Shown here piece by piece: positions 28,609-38,712 of a stretch of 64,000 bases of DNA. Location: NCBI RefSeq assembly GCF_002109385.1, contig NZ_CP020814.1, positions 2,503,501 through 2,567,500 on the forward strand, read 5' to 3'. This DNA is from Halalkalibacter krulwichiae (GTDB lineage: Bacteria; Bacillota; Bacilli; Bacillales; Bacillaceae_D). Numbering within the stretch: the first letter of the stretch is position 1; the number at the start of each line of letters is the position of its first letter. Made by a program: the position numbers and the translations under genes. The notes beneath the pieces were generated by a model. It had not been told where the DNA came from and did not search any database. It saw only the letters and a program-made list of their open reading frames with translations.

Positions 28609-30669
28609 TCATTTCTCCTTATAAAAGTTTGCTTTATATGTTGATTTTCCAATAATCTTATCCATTATTAATAACAAGGCTGGTAAGAAACAGACGACCA
28701 TGACAAAAGCTAATAAAGCTCCTCTTCCAAGCAACAATCCGATAGAGGAAACAATTGGATTAGATGACGTAATCCATAAAATAAAGCCTATGCTCGAAAG
28801 AATGGCAGCTGAAATTGATATAGAAAACGTTTTTTCATCCAAAGTTTTTTTGACTGCTTGCATCGCAGTCATTTCTTTACGATACTCCTTGTATGCCTCT
28901 GTAAATAAAATGGCATAATCTACTGTTGCAGCAAGCTGTACTGTACTAATGATCAAATACCCAACGAATACTAATGAAGTATCCGTAAAATAAGGAACCG
29001 ATAAATTAATCCAAACAGCAGACTGTATCGTTAAAAGTAACACAACAGGGATGGAAATTGATTTAAACGTAATAAATAATACGATTGCTATCGTCACAAC
29101 AGTCAACACATTCACAACCGTGTTATCACGTTGCACTGTATTTTTAATATCATATAATGTAACACTTTCTCCTAGGCTAAGCGTCTCATCCCCATAATAA
29201 TCCGAAGCTATATTCTGAACCTTTTCAACTATTGAAAATGGAAGATCTCCTTCTTTCGCAGCATTAGTGTTTATAATAATCCGACTATAGTTTTCCGAGA
29301 AAAATTCATTTGTTATGGATTTATCCAGATACTCTGGCGGGATGACATGACCAACTGCACTAACGTAAGAAATAACACTTGTAACATGATCAAGCTCCTG
29401 TATATCCCGAACCAGTTCAGTTTCTTTAGCCAGATCACCTTTAGGAACTAGTATTACGATTGGTGTTAATTCTCCAAAAGCTTCCTCGATTATGAGGAAA
29501 TCACTACCTGCTCTAGTTGTTTCTGGTTGGTCTCCAAGACCATACGTAAAAGTCGTGTTGCTTTGTGCTAAAAAGGTAGGAATAAGGATAGCAAAAACGA
29601 TGATTAAACTTGGAATTCTAAGCTTAATGACATGGTTTCCAAACCCTTTAAAACTTGGAACAAAATTTTTGTGAGTAGTTTTATCCATCCATTTATAAAA
29701 AACCAACGTTAAAGCTGGTAAAAACACCATCACACTAACAAAACTTAATAAGATCCCTTTCACTAAATTCAATCCAAGGTCAGATCCAATTTCAAAGTTC
29801 ATTAACATTAAAGCTGTAAAACCAAAAAAGGTAGTTGCTGCACTAGCCGTTATAGCAGGAAAAGACTTCTTCATCGCCAGCTGCATTGCCTCGTTGGGAC
29901 TATTTGTTTTCTTCCGATACTCATGGAAACTATGCAGAAGAAAAATAGCATAATCTAACGATACCGCGAGTTGCAAAATCGGAGCAACTGATTGAGTAAC
30001 AAAGGAAACTTCTCCAATCAATATGTTCGTCCCCATATTGATCAACACGGAAACACCTATAGCTGTCAGGAAAAACAAAGGTTCTACCCACGAAGTAGTT
30101 GATATAACTAAAATAAAAATGATAATAGGAACGAGTAGTGCTGCTGCATAAAAAGACTCTGTTCCAGCCATTTTCTGTGAGGTAGCTGTATCTAGTGCTT
30201 CACCAGCAACTGCATCATCCTCACCAATTAATTCATAGATGGCATCAGTTGCTGTAACTTCGCTTCCTTGGTCAATACTTAAAGAAAACAAGGCATTACC
30301 ATCTTTATAATAGGATTCAATCATTTCTTGATCGACCATTTCTAATGGAATTGTTAAATCCATCACATTATCAAGCCAAGTGATATCCGATACTCCTTTA
30401 ATAGAAGCCAACTCTTCTTTATACATAAGTGCTTCCTGTACCGATATATCATGAATCATAACCCTTGTATTAGGAATAGAAGCGGTAAATTCCGTTTCCA
30501 TAACTTCTAGAGCTTGTGTAGATTGAGCCTCATCTGGTAGATAATCTACCATATTGTAATTAACAGAAACAAAAAATTGCGCTACTGCTGAAATGATTGC
30601 AATTAGCACAAAAGTAAATACAATTAGCTTTTTATGTTTTAGAATTCTAGCTGCGATGCCAATATCCAT
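28609..30669 (-). CDS. MMPL/RND-family exporter
   Basis: A 686-residue inner-membrane transporter with the RND duplication: two sets of about six membrane helices, each preceded by a large outer loop. The proton-relay type motif LAVSLDYAIFLLHSFHEYRK (about residues 233-252) and its repeat AATVDYAILFTEAYKEYR are clear. Substrates of this family are often lipids or drugs. The gene is divergent from a TetR regulator and shares an operon with the heptad-repeat protein. Confidence 0.9.
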   Translation of the reverse strand: MDIGIAARILKHKKLIVFTFVLIAIISAVAQFFVSVNYNMVDYLPDEAQSTQALEVMETEFTASIPNTRVMIHDISVQEALMYKEELASIKGVSDITWLDNVMDLTIPLEMVDQEMIESYYKDGNALFSLSIDQGSEVTATDAIYELIGEDDAVAGEALDTATSQKMAGTESFYAAALLVPIIIFILVISTTSWVEPLFFLTAIGVSVLINMGTNILIGEVSFVTQSVAPILQLAVSLDYAIFLLHSFHEYRKKTNSPNEAMQLAMKKSFPAITASAATTFFGFTALMLMNFEIGSDLGLNLVKGILLSFVSVMVFLPALTLVFYKWMDKTTHKNFVPSFKGFGNHVIKLRIPSLIIVFAILIPTFLAQSNTTFTYGLGDQPETTRAGSDFLIIEEAFGELTPIVILVPKGDLAKETELVRDIQELDHVTSVISYVSAVGHVIPPEYLDKSITNEFFSENYSRIIINTNAAKEGDLPFSIVEKVQNIASDYYGDETLSLGESVTLYDIKNTVQRDNTVVNVLTVVTIAIVLFITFKSISIPVVLLLTIQSAVWINLSVPYFTDTSLVFVGYLIISTVQLAATVDYAILFTEAYKEYRKEMTAMQAVKKTLDEKTFSISISAAILSSIGFILWITSSNPIVSSIGLLLGRGALLAFVMVVCFLPALLLIMDKIIGKSTYKANFYKEK

Positions 30670-30706
30670 TCACCCTCTCTTGCGTTACACGCATTTTCAC
30701 CTTACT

Positions 30707-30735
30707 ATTATATAAACACAGTGTTGTTTATTCAA
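30707..30735 (-). promoter_or_regulatory. MmpL promoter with a TetR-type operator in its spacer
   Basis: TTGAAT (30730-30735) and TATAAT (30707-30712) are 17 bases apart on the minus strand. The dyad AACAC-A-GTGTT (30715-30725) lies between them, an effective position for repression. Confidence 0.6.
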
Positions 30736-30825
30736 CGAACAGTTTCTTATCATTCGTCTAATTGACAACAGATTAGCAAGTTATGTTGGATATCTTTTTA
30801 AAATTCTCAAAAAGGATGTTTTATA

Positions 30826-31392
30826 TTGGTTACAAAAATGGACAGACGTAAAAAATATACCCGTATGGTGTTAAAAAACAGCCTAATGACATTATTAAAG
30901 AAAAAACAAATATCTGCGATAACGGTAAAAGAAATCTGTGAAATCGCCGACATTAACCGATCCACTTTCTATTCTCATTACTTAGACCACTATGACCTAC
31001 TCTATAAAATTGAAGAAGAAATTATTGAAGATATGTATAAGACACTAAGTTCATATAACTTTACGAAAGAAGAAGAAACATTACAAATGACCAAAAAAAT
31101 ACTAGAGTATATTGCTTCTAATTATGAGATTTGTCAAACGCTCTTAGGTGAACATGGTGACAGAAGTTTCGAGAAGCGAATCATGGGAATTACTCAACAA
31201 TTTACAATGAAAAACTGGACAACCTTTAACGATATTGATCCAAAAGCATCAGAATACATTAGTTTATTTATTGTAAGTGGAAGCATTCATGCTATTAAAA
31301 GTTGGTTAGACAATGGTATGGATCAATCTCCAACCGAAATGGCCGAAATGATCATAAACTTTACAAATAAAGGGCTCCCTTCTCTCTACTAA
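30826..31392 (+). CDS. TetR-family regulator
   Basis: A 188-residue regulator with an N-terminal helix-turn-helix (ITVKEICEIADINRSTFYSHYLDHYDLL, here about 32-58) and a C-terminal ligand domain of the type called TetR_C_33 in Bacillus. It starts at TTG 30826, seven bases after AAAGGATG. Divergent from the MmpL exporter, whose promoter holds a matching dyad, so it is probably the local repressor. Confidence 0.85.
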   Translation: MVTKMDRRKKYTRMVLKNSLMTLLKKKQISAITVKEICEIADINRSTFYSHYLDHYDLLYKIEEEIIEDMYKTLSSYNFTKEEETLQMTKKILEYIASNYEICQTLLGEHGDRSFEKRIMGITQQFTMKNWTTFNDIDPKASEYISLFIVSGSIHAIKSWLDNGMDQSPTEMAEMIINFTNKGLPSLY

Positions 31393-31397
31393 ACCGA

Positions 31398-31440
31398 ACA
31401 CCTCTCCATTATTGAAAATTGGAGGGTGTTTTCTTTTTTG
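31398..31440 (+). terminator. Terminator of the TetR gene
   Basis: ACACCTCTCCA pairs with TGGAGGGTGTT (a G-T pair included), then TTTCTTTTTT. Confidence 0.8.
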
Positions 31441-31504
31441 TAGAATGATACCATGATAAATTGCAAATAATGAGATCGTTCCTATTTATTGAAGAGGTGA
31501 GACC

Positions 31505-32182
31505 TTGATTAAGTTAAAGAACATATTATACATGATTTCCCTTATCCCCCTTCTTTCCTTGTACTATCCCTTAACAGCACAAGCTGACGTCACACCTTTC
31601 TGTGATATTGTCATTGACGTTGGCCATGGTGGGATTGACGGAGGCACGAGCGCAAATGGCATTTTAGAGAAGGACCTTAACTTAGCTGTAGGAATCAAAT
31701 TGTTTAATGAATTAAACAAAAAGTCCTTTAATGTTGGGATTACAAGAATCGATGATTTTACTTTAAGTGATGATAGTCCTTTTCCAACACTTAGCAGACA
31801 TTTGCGAGATTTAAAACAGCGGAAGTTAATTGCTGACGAACTCAACCCACAAATGTTTCTCAGCCTCCATGTAAATTGGTCCAAAAATAAAACACTACGC
31901 GGGCCTTTGATTATTTACCAAGTGACCGAAAAGAGTTACCAACTAGCTAATCTTATTCAAGATCAATTAAATGATTATTATGGCGTGAAAAAGTATCCTC
32001 AAAAAGGGAATCCTTACTTTCTCATGAAGCACTTAGAAATGCCTTCAATTATAGTGGAGTTAGGGTACATTAGTAATTATAAGGATTTTCAAATCTTAAC
32101 TGAGGAATCTACTCAAGATGAGCTCGCAATGTCGATCGTTCGAGCAATTGAAGAATATATGTTGCTTTATCCCGCAGAATGA
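31505..32182 (+). CDS. N-acetylmuramoyl-L-alanine amidase (Amidase_3, CwlD-like)
   Basis: A 225-residue exported cell-wall hydrolase that cuts the bond between muramic acid and the peptide. A signal peptide ends near TAQADVT. The zinc ligands are seen in DVGHGGIDGG (His about 42), E at EKDLNLAV and LSLHVNWS (His about 121), with the catalytic Glu in IIVELGYISN. It starts at TTG 31505 behind GAGGTGAG. Size and layout resemble CwlD, which makes muramic lactam in the spore cortex, but that is not proven. Confidence 0.85.
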   Translation: MIKLKNILYMISLIPLLSLYYPLTAQADVTPFCDIVIDVGHGGIDGGTSANGILEKDLNLAVGIKLFNELNKKSFNVGITRIDDFTLSDDSPFPTLSRHLRDLKQRKLIADELNPQMFLSLHVNWSKNKTLRGPLIIYQVTEKSYQLANLIQDQLNDYYGVKKYPQKGNPYFLMKHLEMPSIIVELGYISNYKDFQILTEESTQDELAMSIVRAIEEYMLLYPAE

Positions 32183-32300
32183 GGTTCTTACAATGTTGAT
32201 TTTGAGTAATTTATAGGTTGCTTGTCGAATATGATAGGGGCTTCGCATGCAAACCTTAAAGAATAAACAACTTTTGCATTTCCAGCAAATACACCTTCTA

Positions 32301-32330
32301 CCTGAGAAAACTAATTCTCATTTTCTCAGG
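32301..32330 (+). terminator. Hairpin downstream of the amidase
   Basis: CCTGAGAAAA pairs with TTTTCTCAGG around a 10-base loop. The T run is weak, so it may be a terminator or a stabilising stem. Confidence 0.45.
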
Positions 32331-32428
32331 TTCAGCTCTTGCTAGAGGAAGAAAGAATAATAAAATGGTTAAACTCATATAGTCAATTGTAATAATACAC
32401 CTTACGATGACGAAATGAGGGTTGAAGT

Positions 32429-32932
32429 ATGATCAATTTTGCTTCCTTTCGCGGAATAATTACGATGATCAGTGATTTTGTTACAGGACAAAACGGACCA
32501 AACGAAGGTTGCTTCAAAATTATCTCAGTTAATAACGGCAACGGAGCCACGGTTCACTTTGTCGTTTCTCCTTCTACTTACTTTGTTGATCATATTACGG
32601 TGCAAGTAGGCGATTTGATAACTGGCTATTATGATGCAGATGCACCTGTACCTCTTATATATCCTCCACAATATCAAGCACTTGTGATCGTTCAAGATAA
32701 CCCTTACCAAAATGTCAAAGTAGACTATTTTAATAATCAGTTAATAAGCAGTGACGGGCTTTTACAAGTTAATTTGTCGCCATACACCCAAATAGTCCTG
32801 ACCAATTCACAATCTTTTTCCCGTTCCCCAGCAAACAGAAACTTAATTGTTTTATATGGGCCATCTACAAAAAGCATCCCTGCACAAACAACACCATCAA
32901 CCATTATTGTCATGTGTTTGTCTAACCCATAG
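32429..32932 (+). CDS. Conserved-looking hypothetical protein
   Basis: A 167-residue soluble protein starting at ATG 32429 after GAGGGTTGAAG. It is rich in beta-type residues and aromatic, Asn and Pro positions (for example YYDADAPVPLIYPPQYQALV). No signal peptide or membrane segment is clear. I recognise no family. A terminator follows at 32983, so it is probably monocistronic. Confidence 0.65.
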   Translation: MINFASFRGIITMISDFVTGQNGPNEGCFKIISVNNGNGATVHFVVSPSTYFVDHITVQVGDLITGYYDADAPVPLIYPPQYQALVIVQDNPYQNVKVDYFNNQLISSDGLLQVNLSPYTQIVLTNSQSFSRSPANRNLIVLYGPSTKSIPAQTTPSTIIVMCLSNP

Positions 32933-32982
32933 TAAACTTGCTAATTTATATCTCGGTTCTCGCTCTCTTTCACTTAATTAAG

Positions 32983-33008
32983 TAGATGACCTCAATTGGG
33001 GTCATCTA
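32983..33008 (+). terminator. Terminator of the 32.4-kb hypothetical gene
   Basis: TAGATGACC pairs with GGTCATCTA around an 8-base loop. Beyond it, to 33,230, I saw only a ribosome-like site on the minus strand with an ORF of about ten codons, too short to call. Confidence 0.65.
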
Positions 33009-33232
33009 CAAATCCTCTTTTAAGCTTAATTCTCTATAGAAGTAGCCATTCACCATTCACGATAACCACCACTCCTTTCTAGTTTACATAATAAAAATAA
33101 AGTAAACTGGAATTTTTACCTTGTCTGAATTTTTGTAAATATAAATTTATTTATGATCTACTCCTATATTTCGTTTCTCTAAAGTGTTACAATCTATAAA
33201 AAAGATAAAGAGATAGTATGGGGGATTACATT

Positions 33233-34201
33233 ATGAGTGGAATACGTTCTTTTAGTCAATTTGTAAGTAAATATTTTGCGGTCATTGTTATCGCTATTAG
33301 TGTGATTGCTTATTTGTCACCTAATACATTCACCTGGATTGCACCGCATATTACATTGTTACTTGGGATTATTATGTTTGGAATGGGTTTGACGTTAAAA
33401 GTAACTGATTTTAGCGTCGCCTTTAAGAAGCCCATTCCAGTTATTATCGGGGTTATTGCACAATTTGTGATTATGCCGCTTGTAGCTTTTGGATTAGCGA
33501 TCGCCTTAAATTTACCACCTGAGTTAGCAGCTGGACTTGTATTAGTCGGGGCATGCCCTGGAGGAACAGCATCAAATGTCATGGTGTACTTAGCAAAAGG
33601 AGATGTCCCAGTTTCCGTTGCAATGACTTCCATTTCAACATTACTTGCACCGATCCTTACTCCTTTTATTTTATTTATTTTGGCAGATCAATGGTTACCT
33701 GTTGATGCAGGGGCGATGTTTACTTCTATTATTAAAGTCATTATTATTCCAATTGCCTTAGGAATTCTTTTAAGAAGACTAATGCCCAATTTTGTTGATA
33801 AAAGCACTGCCGCTCTGCCACTAGTTTCAATTGCTGCAATTCTTGCGATCGTATCAGCTGTTGTAGGTGCAAACAAAGAAAACATTGCTACAACTGGTTT
33901 GTTACTTTTCATTGCTGTAATGCTTCATAACTCAATTGGATTGTTATTAGGTTATGTTACAGCAAAACTTGTTGGTCTAGATGAAGCGAAACGAAGAGCA
34001 ATCTCTATTGAAGTTGGTATGCAAAACTCTGGATTAGGTGCATCACTTGCTACCGTTCATTTTTCACCGTTAGCTGCTTTGCCAAGTGCATTATTCTCTG
34101 TATGGCACAACATTTCTGGACCGCTTCTTGTAACCCTTTGGGGCTGGATTGACAGTAAAAAAGGTAAGGTAGATGTCGATACGAAGACAACTTCTCTCTA
34201 G
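33233..34201 (+). CDS. Bile acid:sodium symporter (BASS) family transporter
   Basis: A 322-residue membrane transporter with about ten helices. Family regions include LVGACPGGTASNVMVYLAKGD (about 104-124), which contains the sodium-site pattern, and IEVGMQNSGLGASLA near residue 260. I start at ATG 33233 because GGGGGA lies seven bases upstream; an ATG 15 bases earlier has a weaker site. It resembles YocS of B. subtilis. The substrate (organic acid, keto acid) is not evident. A terminator follows. Confidence 0.88.
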   Translation: MSGIRSFSQFVSKYFAVIVIAISVIAYLSPNTFTWIAPHITLLLGIIMFGMGLTLKVTDFSVAFKKPIPVIIGVIAQFVIMPLVAFGLAIALNLPPELAAGLVLVGACPGGTASNVMVYLAKGDVPVSVAMTSISTLLAPILTPFILFILADQWLPVDAGAMFTSIIKVIIIPIALGILLRRLMPNFVDKSTAALPLVSIAAILAIVSAVVGANKENIATTGLLLFIAVMLHNSIGLLLGYVTAKLVGLDEAKRRAISIEVGMQNSGLGASLATVHFSPLAALPSALFSVWHNISGPLLVTLWGWIDSKKGKVDVDTKTTSL

Positions 34202-34213
34202 GAAAAAAATGTA

Positions 34214-34256
34214 AAAACCCAACAAAGCTGTCATTTGATATGCTCTGTTGGGTTTT
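34214..34256 (+). terminator. Terminator of the BASS transporter
   Basis: AAAACCCAACA pairs with TGTTGGGTTTT. Confidence 0.8.
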
Positions 34257-34317
34257 ATCATTCAAAGTATTTCAAACTAGAAAATGAGATAAATCATTCA
34301 ATAATGATCACAAATAC

Positions 34318-34881
34318 TTAATCATTCAATACTTTATCCATCACCGATTTCGTTTTTGGTCCGAAAATTCCATCATTCGCTAAATCAGGAAAGCGTTGTT
34401 GAAACTTAATTACTGCCGCTCTCGTTTGCGGTCCATAAACACCATCAACAGAAAGATTATAGCTCATATCGCTTAAGCCTTTTTGTAGTGCTTTAACCGC
34501 CTCCCCGCGACTCCCCATTTTTAAAGTACCTTCTGCAAATCCAAATGAATTAACCTCTTTCGAAAGTGCGGCATGAGTTTTAGAACCATATACTCCGTCA
34601 TTTGCTAGCTCACTTTTTGATTTCTGAAAGGCGAGAACGGCTGTTTTTGTATTAGGTCCAAAGATTCCATCCTCTGTTAGCTCCGCCCCCATTGCTTTAT
34701 TTAAAGCACGTTGCATAATTTTTACATTTTCTCCCTTTGCCCCTTCTTTAAGAACGACTGAGGTCGAAAGGTCAAAAATTGAATAATTTATACTTTCTTG
34801 CGCTCCTACTCCTGCAGGTATACCGACTAATAAAACTGACGCCGTAAGAACTGTTGCCGTTAACATTTTCCATTTATTCAT
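34318..34881 (-). CDS. Secreted protein with two peptidoglycan-binding domains
   Basis: A 187-residue exported protein. I start at ATG 34881 (MNKWKM), which has GGGAG nine bases upstream and yields a signal peptide ending near VGAQES. Two PG_binding_1 repeats fill the rest: one ending DGVYGSKTHAALS and one ending DGIFGPKTKSVM, with the repeated DGxxGPxT motif. No catalytic domain is present, so it is a wall-binding protein, not an enzyme. Monocistronic by spacing. Confidence 0.85.
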   Translation of the reverse strand: MNKWKMLTATVLTASVLLVGIPAGVGAQESINYSIFDLSTSVVLKEGAKGENVKIMQRALNKAMGAELTEDGIFGPNTKTAVLAFQKSKSELANDGVYGSKTHAALSKEVNSFGFAEGTLKMGSRGEAVKALQKGLSDMSYNLSVDGVYGPQTRAAVIKFQQRFPDLANDGIFGPKTKSVMDKVLND

Positions 34882-35027
34882 TTTATCCATCTCCCTAGTT
34901 TTTATAATTCGATAATAAAACGAGAGATTGGTTTTGATCGTTACAAATAAATAAAATATTTTCTTCAACCTAAAGAAATTGAATTAGCGAGCAAGGAAAG
35001 TCCCTTCTCACTACTTTCCATCATTTC

Positions 35028-36071
35028 TCAAGACAGAAACATATAGCTTGTCGTTCGACGATAGCCTTCACCTTTAGGAAGAATGCAAGATGTGAAATGA
35101 GGATGATGAATAGAATCAGGTGGCTCTTGCGTTTCTAAACAGAGCCCTAAATACTTTTGTGCGGGAACTCCTCTTATTTCAAAATCAGTCGCCATTTGAT
35201 TACTCGAATATAATACAACACACTCATTATCTGTCTTCACTGTTAGTATACGACCACTAATCTCATCCTTTAATTCAATTTCCTTTTGTTTATCTCCTTT
35301 TAAAAGGAAGGGATGATCGTATCCATTTCCTACCAATTGAATTTGCTCATGAGAAGAACCAATTCCACTTTCTATCAATCGTCCATCGCGAAAATCAAAC
35401 GGAGTGTTTTCAACAGACAACACTTCACCAGTTGGCAACAAATCTTCTCCAAGTTCTAAAAATTCTTCACTTTTTAACGTTAAATGATGATTTAAAATAT
35501 TCCTTTTTAAATTTCCACTTAAATTAAAGTAAGTATGATTTGTTAAATTTACTAATGTTGTTTGGTCGCTTTCAGCAAAATAACTAATTGTTAATTCATT
35601 GGTATTAGTTAGTGTGTACTTCACTTTCACGTCTAAATTTCCTGGATACCCTCCCTCTCCGTCTATACTTCGATATGAAAACTCAACTCCTACTTCATGT
35701 TCTGTTTCAAAAGGAGTGGATGACCAAATTTGATGGCTAAACCCATCTCCTCCTCCATGAAGATGGTTATCTCCCTCATTTTTTTCTAAATCAAAGCTTC
35801 TTCCCTCTAATTCAAAATGACCACCTTTAATTCGGCCAGCAACTCTTCCGACAACTGTTCCAAAATAAGGAGAATGATTCTCATAATCTTCAATCGTATC
35901 GAAACCTAAAACAATATTTTCTAACACTCCGTTTTGATCAGGAGTTATTATTTTTGTGATGATACATCCATAATTAATACAAGAGACTTCCAATCCATTT
36001 TCGCCTTTCATTGTATAAGACGTGATGGTATTTCCATGTAGTTCACCAAATTTTTCTTGAGTAATTTTCAT
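35028..36071 (-). CDS. galM: Aldose 1-epimerase
   Basis: A 347-residue mutarotase converting alpha- and beta-anomers of sugars such as galactose. The catalytic pattern LVNLTNHTYFNLSGN (His near residue 174) and NHLHGGGDGFSHQIW are clear, and the C-terminal Glu appears in GLCLETQEPPDS. ATG 36071 has AAGGAG seven bases upstream. No gal operon accompanies it here, so the partner pathway is unknown. Confidence 0.92.
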   Translation of the reverse strand: MKITQEKFGELHGNTITSYTMKGENGLEVSCINYGCIITKIITPDQNGVLENIVLGFDTIEDYENHSPYFGTVVGRVAGRIKGGHFELEGRSFDLEKNEGDNHLHGGGDGFSHQIWSSTPFETEHEVGVEFSYRSIDGEGGYPGNLDVKVKYTLTNTNELTISYFAESDQTTLVNLTNHTYFNLSGNLKRNILNHHLTLKSEEFLELGEDLLPTGEVLSVENTPFDFRDGRLIESGIGSSHEQIQLVGNGYDHPFLLKGDKQKEIELKDEISGRILTVKTDNECVVLYSSNQMATDFEIRGVPAQKYLGLCLETQEPPDSIHHPHFTSCILPKGEGYRRTTSYMFLS

Positions 36072-36256
36072 CATACAGCTCCTTTTATGTAGTAAATAAT
36101 CCTATAAAGATGGTAGCATGTTCATTGTAATATACATAAGTAGAAAATGGTAAATACCATTAGATTATTTTATTAATAAACCTTATTAAACTCTCTTTAC
36201 TACAAAACTTTTTGAACCTACCAGTTTTTAAAAAGACCATCAGAATATTAAAAACA

Positions 36257-36286
36257 CCTTAATCTCTATTGACAATGAGATTAAGG
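36257..36286 (-). terminator. Terminator after the 36.3-kb gene
   Basis: CCTTAATCTC pairs with GAGATTAAGG just after the corrected stop codon. Confidence 0.7.
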
Positions 36287-36301
36287 CTTTATACTTCGCT
36301 T

Positions 36302-36747
36302 TTAAGAGCATGTAAACGATTCGATTTGACGTAAGCTCACACCGAAATATACCCATCTAAAACCATTCCATCTAAAACCCGAGATAGATCTACGTCCAAC
36401 AAATGTTGGATAGTACCAAAATTGCTGACGATTTCGTAGCCAAACATAAGTAAATCGGAACAAACATCTTCTAATACTCCCTGGATCAATTGCGAAAGCT
36501 TGAGCTTGTTGTGACTGCGCCGGAACAAAAGCTGGTGGTGGTGCACTTGGCGGACCTGCTCCTGGACCTTGACCTGGCGGTGAACCTTGAGGGGGCCTGG
36601 TGGCTGAATACCTGCTCCTGCTCCTGGTGGCGGGAACATCGGACCAAACTGTCTTTCATAATAAGGTAAGTAACTATCGTTCTCTTCTTGGAATGGAATA
36701 GAGTAAAAGTTACCGAATTGACTAGAATTATCATAATTTGAATACAT
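36302..36747 (-). CDS. Bacillus-type proline-rich protein with aromatic C-terminal domain (one-base frameshift)
   Basis: A 148-residue protein after correction. ATG 36747 (MYSNYDNSSQ) follows AAAAGGAGTG. The N-terminal half is rich in Pro and Gly (PPPGAGAGIQPPG). The sequence breaks at a run of five Gs (36591-36595, plus strand); one more base gives the in-frame AQAFAIDPGSIRRC and then LFRFTYVWLRN, YPTFVGRRSI and ending ESFTCS. This aromatic C-terminal domain is common in Bacillus proteins loosely called transporters, though no membrane helices are present. Surface or spore location is possible. Function unknown. Confidence 0.65.
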
Positions 36748-36837
36748 ACAAACACTCCTTTTCATTTTTATATACCACCATATTCACAACCCTTGGGCAC
36801 ATCAACTTGTACATGTAAATTAGACATTTTTAGAATG

Positions 36838-36868
36838 CAAAAAAACAATCGTCTTAAGTAACGATTGC
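36838..36868 (-). terminator. Terminator of the Zur-box operon
   Basis: CAATCGT pairs with ACGATTG, and a run of seven or more Ts follows on the minus strand. Confidence 0.75.
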
Positions 36869-36958
36869 TCCGTTGTAGGAAATTGAAATAAAAGCTAAAT
36901 AAAAAAAGATAAAAATAAGGCTGTGTTTTCTTAAGTCAATTGCCAAACTTTCTCTTCG

Positions 36959-37923
36959 TTAACTTCGGCACATACATAAATTAAAAAACGATCTCGCTAA
37001 ACTAAATAATACAAAAGATAGCCAAACTCCATGGTTTTGACAAACATTCAAAGTGCTAGTACAGACACAACAAGCGCTAACACAACGGAGTCCCTGATCG
37101 GACCAGCCTCTGTTGCACCTGAGAGAATGCCTTCTAAATTGAAGCGCCCAAAAACCAAAGAAAGGAAATATCATCATCCAGAAAATAAAGGCTAAAGCTG
37201 TTACCTTTACTTCTGAAATGTTTGTAAAGAAAGAAACAATTATCTCTCCAAAAAGTACCATGCATAATAACAATACTATAGCTGAAACAAATCCCCATTG
37301 TGCTGATAAAATAAATGACCGTTTATATAAAGATAATTGGTTTCCACCCACAGCTCTCCCAACAAGAATACTTGGTGCATTGGCAAAGCCACCTAACAAG
37401 TAGGCCATGATATAGTGAATCTGCAATAATATCGTAGTTACTGCAAGCGTAACTTCTCCCATACTGTCACCCGTTGCAGTGAACATAACAGTCATTGTAA
37501 GTAAACAAATAGTCCGCAAGAATAAGTCTCGGTTAACTTTCCACATTTTTTAGTGACACAGGATCAATCAACACCTGTACGCTTAAGATCTTTATAATAA
37601 TTACTCTTAGTACGAAAAATAACCCATCCACCGAAAATTACAGCCGAAAGGCATAAGCTACTCCACTTACCCAAACCCAAAACCTATAACAATAACGATA
37701 TCTAACACGTAGGAAGCCTAGCAACCAGTACAGCGTATTAAATATCACCGTACCTATCGCTACTCCACCAATTGTTGCAGGATCAGGCATCCTTCCGACA
37801 ACAGCCGTATCAACTGCATCTAAAATGGGGGTGGAAACGCCCGAAATATGAGCGGAATAGCTAGTAATAAATATTTTCGATGGCTATCTTTTGTATCTTG
37901 ATCGATGCTGCCTCTGCCTTCAT
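36959..37923 (-). pseudogene. Degraded MATE-family exporter
   Basis: Pieces of a MATE efflux protein in several frames. The N-terminal part shows RKYLLLAIPL, then TPILDAVDTAVVGRMPDPAT and NTLYWLLGFLRV; the middle shows IGFGFG and VSGVAYA; the last 195 codons show RTICLLTMTVMFTATGDSMG and ILVGRAVGGN. Between GFLRV and the middle piece some 80-100 residues are missing, and at least three frame breaks remain. Single-base sequence errors cannot explain the missing segment. It starts 18 bases after the last ABC gene, so it was probably the exporter of that operon. Confidence 0.85.
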
Positions 37924-37941
37924 AACTTTTCCCTTCTCAAC

Positions 37942-38712
37942 TTATTCAGTTTGAGCTGCTTGAATTAATGCCTTTGTATAAGGGTGGCGCTCCTTTTGGT
38001 AAAGGTCTTTTATGTTGAATTGATCAACCATTACACCTTTTTTTAAGACAATCACTCTTTGACATATAAACGTGACCGCTCTTAAATCATGCGAAATAAA
38101 CAATATCGCCATATTCGATCGTTTCTGAAGGTCTTTCAGCAAATGTAAAATCTGAACTTGAAGCATAACATCTAAACTTGCAGTAGGCTCATCACAAATT
38201 AACAGTTCTGGTTCAATACTGATAGCTCTAGCAATATTGACTCTCTGCTTTTGTCCACCACTTAAGCTTCCTGGATTCCGATAGGCCAGCTGCTTTTCTA
38301 ACCCAACGCTTTGTAGTAACTTTTCTGCAACGTTTTTTTTTGAAAGTCCTTTTAATTGGATGAAAGAAGGTGTAACTTCCTTATAATTATCTAGAGGTTC
38401 TGTTACGCTTTTCCAAATCGGGAGTTTAGGATTTAAAGTATTTGAAGAATCTTGGAAAATCATCTGAACCTTCTTTCTAAATTGACGTAATTGAGTCGGT
38501 TTCTTTGGAGGGATTACGTTACCATTGAAAGTAATCAGACCTTGTTGATAAGGCTCTAAGCCAAGCAAGACTCTCGCTAATGTACTTTTGCCACTGCCAC
38601 TTTCTCCGACAATTCCTACACACTCTCCTTTCTCCAATTGAAAAGAGAGGTCTTTTAATACTTTCATGTTCTTAAAAAATTGTTTAGATACATTTTGTAC
38701 GAGTAAAGTCAT
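37942..38712 (-). CDS. Oligopeptide/nickel-type ABC ATPase (NikE/OppF/CntF-like)
   Basis: A 256-residue ATPase. Walker A GESGSGKST (about 35-43), signature LSGGQKQRVNIARA and Walker B LLICDEPTASLD are present, with the C-terminal RHPYTKAL motif of the OppF type. It overlaps the preceding ATPase by four bases (ATGA), so it is coupled. With two permeases, a binding protein and two Zur boxes upstream, it probably energises uptake of a metal or metal-chelate complex. Confidence 0.9.
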   Translation of the reverse strand: MTLLVQNVSKQFFKNMKVLKDLSFQLEKGECVGIVGESGSGKSTLARVLLGLEPYQQGLITFNGNVIPPKKPTQLRQFRKKVQMIFQDSSNTLNPKLPIWKSVTEPLDNYKEVTPSFIQLKGLSKKNVAEKLLQSVGLEKQLAYRNPGSLSGGQKQRVNIARAISIEPELLICDEPTASLDVMLQVQILHLLKDLQKRSNMAILFISHDLRAVTFICQRVIVLKKGVMVDQFNIKDLYQKERHPYTKALIQAAQTE

